A DNA stretch of 14,582 nucleotides from CBFGWV01 sp965652545 (GTDB lineage Bacteria; Pseudomonadota; Gammaproteobacteria; Competibacterales; Competibacteraceae): assembly GCA_965652545.1 (NCBI GenBank), contig CBFGWV010000104.1, positions 1 to 14,582 of the forward strand, given 5' to 3'. The position numbers were made by a program, and so were the translations under genes. The first letter of the stretch is position 1; the number at the start of each line of letters is the position of its first letter. This document shows positions 6,734 through 12,974 of the stretch, one piece after another. The notes below the pieces were generated by a model. It was given only the letters and a program-made list of their open reading frames with translations. It made no database searches and was not told the origin of the DNA.

Positions 6734-7800
6734 GTACCTTCCGCCTGCCTGATCTGGGCGAGGGGCTGCCGGAGGCTGAGATCGTCGGCTGGCATGTCAA
6801 CGAAGGCGATCACGTGACGTTGGATCAGCCGCTACTGGCGGTGGAAACCGACAAAGCAGTGGTCGAGGTGCCTTCTCCCCGCTCGGGTCGCGTTGCGAAG
6901 CTGCTTGTCGCGGCAGGCGATATTGTGAAAGTCGGAGAGCCCCTGTTGACTTTTGATGGGGGTGCCTCCGAGGACAAGGGTGCCATCGTCGGCGACTTGC
7001 AACGGCAGGCACCGGAGGTGAAATCCGGCAAGCCGGCCCGATCCGCCGGTCCGGCGGATAAGACACCGAAAGCGGCGCCCGCGGTTCGTCAACTGGCCAG
7101 GTCGTTATCGGTGGATCTGGCGATGGTGACCCCAACCGGTCCGGGTGATGCCATCCTCAGCGAGGACGTCCGTCGTGCGGCGGCCGGTCGCGGCGCATCA
7201 GTGCGCACCGAGCCGCTGCGCGGCCCCCGACGGGCCATGGCGGTGCGTATGAGCGAGGCCGGGCATCGGGTCGTTCCCGCCACGGTGCATGATGAGGCCG
7301 CTATCGGAGCTTGGCCGGACCTCGATCGCGTGTTGCTGCGCACGGTCCGCGCCGTGGTGGCCGGTGCCGCCGCCGAGCCGGCCCTCAATGCCTGGTACTT
7401 GGAGGCGCGGCAGGAGCGGGAGCTCTTTTCGACGGTGAACCTTGGGTTGGCAGTGGATACGCCCGACGGCCTGCTGGTGCCGGTCATCGAGGATGCCGGT
7501 TCACTGTCGATGGACGAATTACGGGTGTGCATTGCCGCGCTCGTGCAAGCGGTGCGCGATCGGACCATCGCCCCGACCTCGCTACGAGGCGCGACGGTGT
7601 CACTGTCCAACTACGGTGCCATCGCCGGGCGCTATGCAAATCTGGTGGTTGTCCCGCCGCAGGTGGCCATATTGGGTATGGGGCGGGTCCGCAACCGGCT
7701 GCTGCCCTTGTCGCTGAGTTTCGATCATCGCGTGGTCACTGGGGGTGAAGCGGCGCGCTTTCTGGCCGCAGTGATCGCAGATCTGGAAAAGAACCAGTAA
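6730..7800 (+). CDS. Dihydrolipoamide acyltransferase (E2)
   Basis: A 356-residue E2 core that moves the acyl group from lipoamide to CoA. Domains in order: one lipoyl domain (residues ~1-78) with lipoylated K42 in ETDKAVVEV; a charged Ala/Pro/Lys linker; a peripheral-subunit-binding domain (~115-150, APAVRQLARSLSVDLAMV through ILSEDVRRAA) that docks E1/E3; and the acyltransferase domain (~160-356). It is short, with a single lipoyl domain. The active-site motif reads FDHRVVTGGEAARF: H333 is present, but the Asp of the common DHRxxDG motif is Thr337. It may be a feature of one E2 subclade; I cannot verify that here. SLSNYGAIAGRYANLVVVPPQ is the partner region carrying the hydroxyl residue. 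The start at 6730 (overlapping the E1 beta stop) was chosen because the lipoyl domain begins there; the longer frame from 6550 is out of phase with the real gene. Confidence 0.93.
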   Translation: MSTFRLPDLGEGLPEAEIVGWHVNEGDHVTLDQPLLAVETDKAVVEVPSPRSGRVAKLLVAAGDIVKVGEPLLTFDGGASEDKGAIVGDLQRQAPEVKSGKPARSAGPADKTPKAAPAVRQLARSLSVDLAMVTPTGPGDAILSEDVRRAAAGRGASVRTEPLRGPRRAMAVRMSEAGHRVVPATVHDEAAIGAWPDLDRVLLRTVRAVVAGAAAEPALNAWYLEARQERELFSTVNLGLAVDTPDGLLVPVIEDAGSLSMDELRVCIAALVQAVRDRTIAPTSLRGATVSLSNYGAIAGRYANLVVVPPQVAILGMGRVRNRLLPLSLSFDHRVVTGGEAARFLAAVIADLEKNQ

Positions 7801-7809
7801 GGGGGGGCT

Positions 7810-8928
7810 ATGGACGAGGGGTTTCGTTTCGCCGACGACCTGGGGCCTGAGACGGTGGTGCACATCCACCGCCCGGCGGTCGGGCTCAGAGCGATCGTGG
7901 TCATCGACAATGTGGCCGCCGGGCCCAGCATCGGCGGCGTACGCATGGCGCCGGACGTCAGCCTGGAGGAATGCGTCGGTCTCGCTCGAGCGATGACCTT
8001 GAAGAATGCCGCAGCCGGCCTGCCCCATGGCGGCGGCAAGTCCGTCATCTTCGCCGACCCGCGCATGCCCGCAGACGCCAAGGAGCGGTTGATTCGCGCC
8101 TTCGCCGGCTCGATCGCAGGTCTTGCCGATTACATCCCCGGCCCGGACATGGGTACCAACGAGACCATGATGGCTTTCGTGTTGGATGAGATCGGCCGTG
8201 CGGTCGGCTTGCCCCGGGTGCTGGGCGGAATTCCTCTGGATGAGATCGGCGCTACCGGCTATGGATTGGCCGCGGCAGCGGAGGTTGCCGCCCGTGTCTG
8301 CCACATCGAGCTCGATGGGGCGCGCATCGCGATTCAGGGTTTCGGTGCCGTCGGCATGCATGCGGCACGCTATCTGGCCGCAAAAGGCGGCGTTCTTGTT
8401 GCCGCGTCGGATTCCCGCGGCACGGTGCACGATGCCGGCGGGCTGGATCTTGCGCGGCTAATGGCCACGAAGGCCGCGGGGTGCAGCCTGATTGACGGTG
8501 GCGTGGGTATCGTCGGTGGCGTCGACGAGATCATCGGCGTCGACTGCGACATTTGGATACCCGCTGCCCGGCCACACGTGCTGCACGCCGGTAACGCCGC
8601 CTCCTTGCGGACACGCATGGTGCTACAGGGCGCCAATATCCCGGCGACAAAGGAGGCGGAGCAGCATCTCCACGATCGCGGTGTCATCGTCTTGCCGGAT
8701 TTCATCGTCAATGCCGGCGGGGTGATCTGCGCGGCGGTGGAGTACCGCCACGGGACCGAAACCACAGCCTTGGAGGTCATCGCGCAGAAGATATCGGCCA
8801 ATACGGAAACCGTCCTCGCCCGGGCCGCCGCCCAGAGCATCCTGCCGCGGGCCGCTGCCGAGGCGTTGGCGCTGGAGCGGGTCCATGCCGCCATGCGGTG
8901 TCGGCGCTGGGGTGAGCGTGACCGGTAG
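7810..8928 (+). CDS. Glu/Leu/Phe/Val-family amino acid dehydrogenase
   Basis: A 372-residue NAD(P)-dependent oxidative deaminase converting an L-amino acid to its 2-oxo acid plus ammonia. The N-terminal catalytic domain has MTLKNAAAGLPHGGGKSVI (K65 and catalytic K77) and PGPDMGTNE (D113). The dinucleotide motif is GFGAVG (177-182), and VLVAASDSRG after the second strand carries an Asp that usually favours NAD over NADP. NAAAGL..GGGK and the ~370-residue length fit leucine/valine/phenylalanine dehydrogenases better than the longer glutamate dehydrogenases, but DMGTNETM recalls glutamate enzymes, so the substrate is open. It follows E2 by 9 bases with a strong G-rich ribosome site (AGGGGGG at 7800-7806), so it is in the same operon; its product could feed the E1 active site directly. 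Confidence 0.92.
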   Translation: MDEGFRFADDLGPETVVHIHRPAVGLRAIVVIDNVAAGPSIGGVRMAPDVSLEECVGLARAMTLKNAAAGLPHGGGKSVIFADPRMPADAKERLIRAFAGSIAGLADYIPGPDMGTNETMMAFVLDEIGRAVGLPRVLGGIPLDEIGATGYGLAAAAEVAARVCHIELDGARIAIQGFGAVGMHAARYLAAKGGVLVAASDSRGTVHDAGGLDLARLMATKAAGCSLIDGGVGIVGGVDEIIGVDCDIWIPAARPHVLHAGNAASLRTRMVLQGANIPATKEAEQHLHDRGVIVLPDFIVNAGGVICAAVEYRHGTETTALEVIAQKISANTETVLARAAAQSILPRAAAEALALERVHAAMRCRRWGERDR

Positions 8929-8934
8929 CAGGCC

Positions 8935-9258
8935 TTACGGCCGCCATTGATTCTCCAACCCCGGTGCCGGGTCGATCATCGGGTCATACGGCGGGGGCAG
9001 GTAGTGGCGGTGGTTGAGTCGCCCGCTGCGCAGCTCCAAGGGCGGTGGTTGCCGCGCTGGCGGCGGCGGTTGTGACCAGCGCCAGGGTCGCGGCGGCGAG
9101 GGTTGGCAGCGCTGATCGCGCGGGGCGAAGCGCTCCAGCCCTGTGGTTGGGCTGCACGGTATGCGTGTCACCGTCTGCGCCAGCGTGGCGGAGGCGGCGA
9201 GCAGCCCGATGAAGAGCATTATTGTCCGGGTCATGCGCCGTTCGACCGTGGACGTCAT
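8935..9258 (-). CDS. Small secreted proline-rich protein
   Basis: A 107-residue protein with no recognised family. The N-terminus reads as a signal peptide: basic residues (ERRMTRT), a hydrophobic core IMLFIGLLAASATLA, and a probable cleavage after ALAQ-like residues near 28. The mature part is rich in Pro, Arg and Trp (PPRPWRWSQPPPPARQPPPLE) with two Cys, and ends LPPPYDPMIDPAPGLENQWRP. It is probably periplasmic or surface-exposed and natively unfolded. The start at 9258 was chosen because GGAAGGA lies 9-10 bases upstream on the minus strand; ATGs at 9294 and 9234 are less well supported. It converges on the amino acid dehydrogenase with a gap of six bases and is divergent from the aminotransferase. 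Confidence 0.6.
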   Translation of the reverse strand: MTSTVERRMTRTIMLFIGLLAASATLAQTVTRIPCSPTTGLERFAPRDQRCQPSPPRPWRWSQPPPPARQPPPLELRSGRLNHRHYLPPPYDPMIDPAPGLENQWRP

Positions 9259-9382
9259 TGCCGGGTTTCCTTCCGCAACAACAGGCATCGCCATTCGCGA
9301 CTGAGCTTCGCACGTACGGCGCCGTTTGGGCTAGCCTAAGCGTCTTCTGCTCACGAACCGGCCACGGCGCCAGGAGCCTGCC
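9259..9382. promoter_or_regulatory. Divergent intergenic region
   Basis: These 124 bases separate the start of the proline-rich gene from the aminotransferase gene and must hold promoters for both. A ribosome site AGGAG (9372-9376) serves the aminotransferase, and GGAAGGA on the other strand serves the small gene. An 8-bp palindrome GGCTAGCC lies near 9328-9336. No clear -35/-10 pair was recognised. Confidence 0.3.
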
Positions 9383-10714
9383 ATGAGTCATGTGTTTCCG
9401 CGTCATACCAAGATCCAACCACGGGTGGCGGTTGGCGGTGAGGGTGCGTATCTGATCGATGCCGAGGGCAAGCGTTATCTGGACGCTTGCGGTGGTGCGG
9501 CGGTGTCCTGTCTCGGGCATTCCGACGAGGCGGTCAAGAATGCCATGCACAAGCAGATCGATGCATTCGCCTATGCCCACACGTCGTTCTTTACCTCCGA
9601 GGCGGCCGAGAACCTGGCCGATCGGTTGGCCGGGCTCGCGCCGGGGCGCATCGACCGGGTGTATTTCTGCTCCGGTGGGTCGGAGGCCGTGGAGTCGGCG
9701 CTCAAACTGGCACGTCAATATTTCGTGGAGATCGGCCAGCCGCAGCGCCGTCATATCGTCGCCCGCTGGCAGTCCTACCACGGCAACACGCTCGGCGCGC
9801 TAGCCGCCGGCGGCAACCGCTGGCGGCGACAGCAGTTCGAGCCCTTGCTGGTGGAGATGTCCCATATTTCGCCGTGCTACGCCTACCGCGGCAAGCTTGC
9901 GCACGAGGACGACCACGCCTACGGCCAGCGGGTGGCCAATGAGCTGGAGGCCGAGATCCAGCGCCTGGGCGAGGACTCGGTGGCTGCGTTCATCGCCGAA
10001 CCGGTCGTCGGCGCCACCATGGGTGCGGTGCCGGCGGTGGAGGGGTACTTCCAGCGTATCCGGCAGATCTGCGACAAGTACGGCGTGCTGCTGATCCTCG
10101 ATGAGGTGATGTGCGGCATGGGCCGCACCGGCAGCTTGTTTGCCTGTGAGCAGTTCGATGTGGTGCCCGACATCGTTTGCGTGGCCAAAGGCCTGGGTGC
10201 GGGGTATCAGCCTATCGGGGCGATGCTGTGCTCCGACACCATCTATCGGGCGATCGAGAACGGCTCGGGCCTGTTCCAGCACGGTCATACCTACATTGGC
10301 CACCCGACCGCCTGCGCCGCGGCCGGGGCGGTGCTGGGACGCTTGCTGGACGACGGGCTGCTGGCGCGAGTGCACCCCATGGGTGCGGCCTTGCGCGAGC
10401 GCTTGGAGGTACGGTTTGGCGAGCACCCCAATGTGGGCGATATCCGTGGCCGCGGGTTGTTCCTGGGCTTGGAGCTGGTGGCCGACAGGGCGAGCAAGCA
10501 ACCCTTCGATCCGGCATTGAAAGTCAATGCCAAGGTCAAGCAGGCGGCGATGGCGGAGGGGCTGATGTGTTACCCGATGGGTGGCACGGTCGATGGACTG
10601 CATGGTGACCACATTTTGCTGGCGCCGCCGTTCATCATCGAGGACGGCCAGTTGGATGAGCTGGTGGAGAAGCTCGGTGTGGCGCTGGATCGGACCGTGG
10701 GTGGGCTGGCATGA
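9383..10714 (+). CDS. Class III PLP-dependent aminotransferase
   Basis: A 443-residue fold-type I aminotransferase of class III, the family of omega-amino acid, beta-alanine, ornithine and GABA aminotransferases. The cofactor lysine is K269 in VAKGLGAGYQPIGAML; upstream are FCSGGSEAVESALKLARQY (phosphate-binding turn), WQSYHGNT (aromatic stacking region) and ILDEVMCGMGRTG (the Asp that contacts the pyridine nitrogen). Length is normal. A strong ribosome site (AGGAG) precedes the start. Its stop overlaps the ATG of the beta-keto acid cleavage gene by four bases (ATGA), so the two are co-translated. That partnership suggests that it makes a beta-keto acid from a beta-amino acid, but no sequence feature fixes the substrate. 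Confidence 0.93.
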   Translation: MSHVFPRHTKIQPRVAVGGEGAYLIDAEGKRYLDACGGAAVSCLGHSDEAVKNAMHKQIDAFAYAHTSFFTSEAAENLADRLAGLAPGRIDRVYFCSGGSEAVESALKLARQYFVEIGQPQRRHIVARWQSYHGNTLGALAAGGNRWRRQQFEPLLVEMSHISPCYAYRGKLAHEDDHAYGQRVANELEAEIQRLGEDSVAAFIAEPVVGATMGAVPAVEGYFQRIRQICDKYGVLLILDEVMCGMGRTGSLFACEQFDVVPDIVCVAKGLGAGYQPIGAMLCSDTIYRAIENGSGLFQHGHTYIGHPTACAAAGAVLGRLLDDGLLARVHPMGAALRERLEVRFGEHPNVGDIRGRGLFLGLELVADRASKQPFDPALKVNAKVKQAAMAEGLMCYPMGGTVDGLHGDHILLAPPFIIEDGQLDELVEKLGVALDRTVGGLA

Positions 10715-11547
10715 GCCAGCCTCGTGTGATCATGGTGGCGCCCAACGGTGCGCGGCGCACCGCGGCGGACCACCCGGCGTTGCCGATGACGTTGGATGAT
10801 CTGGCCCGGACCGCGGCGGCCTGCGCGGAGGCCGGTGCGCAGGCCATTCACGCCCATGTGCGCGATGCCGCCGGTAAACATGTGCTGGATGCGGGGTTGT
10901 ACACGGACCTGCTCGCCCGGGTGCGGCGCGAGGCAGGGGCGGATTTCATTGCGCAGATCACCACTGAGGCGGTCAATCGTTATGCGCCGCCGGAGCAGAT
11001 GGCAGTGGTGCGGGCGGTGCGTCCGCGGGCGGTGAGTTGTGCGTTGAAGGAGATCATGCCGGACGAGGCGGATGAGCATGAGGCGGCGACGTTTTATGCC
11101 TGGCTGCATACGGAGGCGATTGCTGTTCAGCATATTCTGTATTCGGCGGATGAGGTGCGGCGGTTTGCGGCGCTGGCTCGGCGGGGGTTGATTCCGGGCG
11201 ATCGTTATGGGGTGTTGTTTGTGTTGGGGCGGTATACGACCAATCAGCAAAGTGCGCCGACGGATCTGCTGCCGTTCATTGCGGCGCTGGATGAGACGGG
11301 GTTGGTGGGGACTACGCAGTGGATGGTGTGTGGCTTCGGCCAGGGTGAGACGGCGGCATTGACGGCGGCGCTGGCGCTGGGGGGGCATGCGCGGGTGGGG
11401 TTCGAGAACAGTCTCTGGCATGCCGATGGGTCGGTGGCGACGGACAATGCGCAGCGGGTTGCGGTCATCGATGGCATCGCTGCGACGCTGGCACGGCCGC
11501 GTGCCGATCCGGCGATGGCGTTGGCGGTGTTGGGGGCTGCGGGCTAG
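10711..11547 (+). CDS. Beta-keto acid cleavage enzyme (BKACE, DUF849)
   Basis: A 278-residue TIM-barrel enzyme of the BKACE family, founded on 3-keto-5-aminohexanoate cleavage enzyme (Kce) of lysine fermentation. Members condense a beta-keto acid with acetyl-CoA to give acetoacetate and a new CoA ester. The metal ligands are visible: H47 and H49 in IHAHVRD and E232 in GFENSLWH, matching the two His and one Glu of Kce. The start overlaps the aminotransferase stop, and no other good ATG competes. The substrate is unknown; family members act on many beta-keto acids, including dehydrocarnitine. The wobble positions in the second half of the gene are unusually G-rich rather than C-rich. The gene ends 29 bases before a long inverted repeat that probably stops transcription. 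Confidence 0.93.
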   Translation: MSQPRVIMVAPNGARRTAADHPALPMTLDDLARTAAACAEAGAQAIHAHVRDAAGKHVLDAGLYTDLLARVRREAGADFIAQITTEAVNRYAPPEQMAVVRAVRPRAVSCALKEIMPDEADEHEAATFYAWLHTEAIAVQHILYSADEVRRFAALARRGLIPGDRYGVLFVLGRYTTNQQSAPTDLLPFIAALDETGLVGTTQWMVCGFGQGETAALTAALALGGHARVGFENSLWHADGSVATDNAQRVAVIDGIAATLARPRADPAMALAVLGAAG

Positions 11548-11576
11548 CACTGCGGTCCTGCGGGAGCCCAACCCCC

Positions 11577-11690
11577 GCCTTCTGGTCCGGGCGGGTCTTG
11601 GGCCGACGCGCGGTGAATACATCCCTGTACGCTCGACGGCCGCATCCCTGCGGCCGACGGTCTGCCCAAGACCCGCCCGGACCAGAAGGC
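11577..11690. repeat. 27-bp perfect inverted repeat with nested hairpins (REP-like)
   Basis: Arms at 11577-11603 and 11664-11690 are exact reverse complements over 27 bases, and include GGTCCGGGCGGGTCTTGGGC. The 60-base centre contains two more hairpins with the same core CATCCCTG: TACA-TCCC-TGTA at 11618-11629 and CGGCCGC-ATCCCT-GCGGCCG at 11637-11656. The structure lies between the 3' ends of two convergent genes (BKACE and DUF2165), where it could act as a two-way terminator, an mRNA end-protecting fold, or a copy of a dispersed palindromic element. No T-run follows either arm, so it is not a classic intrinsic terminator. No second copy is seen in this window. Confidence 0.8.
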
Positions 11691-11770
11691 TCATTTCGGT
11701 GGCCGTTCGACAGGCGCGCTGCCCGCTTCGTGGACGCTCCTTGGTGTGCGTGCGTCCGGCAAGTACCTCG

Positions 11771-12271
11771 CTACTCCCTGAGTGCCAGAAACAACAACAC
11801 GATGCCGGTCAAGGTGGCAAAGCCGGTGGCGGTGGCCTGGCCGTTCCAGGTGTCCGACTGCCACATGGCGAACCATTCGGCGCCGATGGCGATGAAGCCG
11901 ATCATCCAGATGGAGAAGCTCCACATCAGGGCGAACAACGCCAGGCTCTTGGCGGCGTGGAAGCCCTCCGGGTCTGCCCGCCGTGCGCGCCACAGTGTGG
12001 CAAACCCCCACCAGAGCAGGACGGCGCCGACGGTTTCGGCGGCGATGATGAGTAGGTAGGCGGCGGTCTGGATGGCGGGGTGGGTGATTGCCCGCCACAT
12101 GAGTGCGGGGCTGTTGAATGTGGTGTCCATGGCCAGGACGTGCTGGACGAAGGCCCAGTTGGAGCCGTAGTCGGTAAGGTTGCCGAAGGCCACGAGGCTC
12201 ATGTGCAGGGCGATGCCCGCGACCCCGAGCAGTTTTGCCAGGCGCACCGGATCCGTATCTGCGATGGTCAT
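11771..12271 (-). CDS. DUF2165 family small integral membrane protein
   Basis: A 166-residue inner-membrane protein with four hydrophobic helices: LLGVAGIALHMSLVAFGNL, AYLLIIAAETVGAVLLWWGFATL, LALFALMWSFSIWMIGFIAIGAEWFAMW, and ATGFATLTGIVLLFLAL. The first loop (NLTDYGSNWAFVQHVLAMDTTF) and the last stretch (EWFAMWQSDTWNGQ) match the pattern of DUF2165, a family of predicted membrane proteins with no known function. The start at 12271 follows a G-rich stretch (GGGGGCG) a few bases upstream and places the protein in family register; the longer frame from 12346 adds an implausible tail. It is divergent from the flavin dehydrogenase operon and convergent with BKACE across the inverted repeat. Confidence 0.85.
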   Translation of the reverse strand: MTIADTDPVRLAKLLGVAGIALHMSLVAFGNLTDYGSNWAFVQHVLAMDTTFNSPALMWRAITHPAIQTAAYLLIIAAETVGAVLLWWGFATLWRARRADPEGFHAAKSLALFALMWSFSIWMIGFIAIGAEWFAMWQSDTWNGQATATGFATLTGIVLLFLALRE

Positions 12272-12293
12272 CGCGCCCCCATGTGGCGAATTG

Positions 12294-12332
12294 AACGATT
12301 GGCGGGCTCGCCGATCGTTGAGTGTAGACACT
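12294..12332. promoter_or_regulatory. Paired palindromes in the divergent DUF2165/dehydrogenase region
   Basis: An 11-base inverted repeat (12294-12304 AACGATTGGCG and 12309-12319 CGCCGATCGTT) has a four-base loop and a single T-G mismatch. Two bases on lies a second dyad, AGTGT-AG-ACACT (12321-12332). They sit in the 143-base gap between two divergent starts, a natural place for an operator or, as RNA, a leader hairpin. No regulator can be named. Confidence 0.4.
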
Positions 12333-12414
12333 GGCAGGGGTGGCACTCACCGGTGCCGGTTTGCGAATGCGGTGCCGGGCTGCTAAACCCGGCGGGTGGC
12401 CAATGGAGGCGCGG

Positions 12415-12957
12415 ATGGACGATGGACGGTTTGGGCGGCGCTTTGCGCTGACGCGGCGAGGGTTTCTGCTTTTCGCATCGTCGTGTCTGGTGACGGTTGC
12501 GGGCCGGCTGGCCGGTGCGCAGTCGAGTCCAACGACGGTTGCGGCAGGGGATGTCGACCTGGGGCGCTTCATGCGCTTGTCGCGGGTGTTGACCGCGGTG
12601 GATGACTTTCGCGACGAGGCCGCGGGCCGGGTTTACCTGCAGGCGTTACTTGCCCGGCCCAAGGGTGCTGCGCGGTTGGCCGCGTTGTGGGAGGTCGGCG
12701 GGTTCGGCGGTTCCGCGCCGCCGACGTCGGTGGCCGACCTCGAGGCGCGTGGTGTGTATGACGATCCGGCGCTGGCCGAACTGGCCGACACCATTACCGG
12801 CAACTGGTACAGCGGCACCTATGTCGATGCGGATGGCCAGCGGCGTGTGGCCACGTATACCAACGCCATGGCCTGGCGCACCTTAGGCTACCGACCCGCT
12901 GGGCCGAGCAGTTGCGGCGGGGCGTTCGGTCACTGGGCCGATCAACCTGCGGTTTAG
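12415..12957 (+). CDS. FAD-dependent dehydrogenase small subunit (Tat-exported)
   Basis: A 180-residue protein resembling the small (gamma) subunit of heterotrimeric membrane-bound FAD dehydrogenases for glucose, sorbitol, fructose and gluconate (PF12318-like). Near the N-terminus is a twin-arginine signal, LTRRGFLLFASSCLVTVAG, followed by AGAQSS. The flavoprotein partner has no signal of its own, so this subunit is expected to carry it through the Tat pathway. The C-terminal segment TGNWYSGTYVD, then AMAWRTLGYRPAGPSSCGG, is characteristic of such subunits. The start at 12415 is preferred because GGAGG (12405-12409) stands five bases upstream; an in-frame ATG at 12403 overlaps that site. It is followed after 17 bases by the GMC flavoprotein gene. 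Confidence 0.85.
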   Translation: MDDGRFGRRFALTRRGFLLFASSCLVTVAGRLAGAQSSPTTVAAGDVDLGRFMRLSRVLTAVDDFRDEAAGRVYLQALLARPKGAARLAALWEVGGFGGSAPPTSVADLEARGVYDDPALAELADTITGNWYSGTYVDADGQRRVATYTNAMAWRTLGYRPAGPSSCGGAFGHWADQPAV

Positions 12958-12974
12958 GTTCTCAGGGAGCAGAC

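Noticed and set aside
11577..11690. Inverted repeat as the end of an insertion sequence
   Set aside because: The arms enclose only 60 bases, with no transposase and no flanking duplication seen; a REP-like or terminator role fits better.
10570..11694. Open reading frame of 374 codons on the minus strand
   Set aside because: It is antisense to BKACE and runs through the inverted repeat; Arg-rich with no domain.
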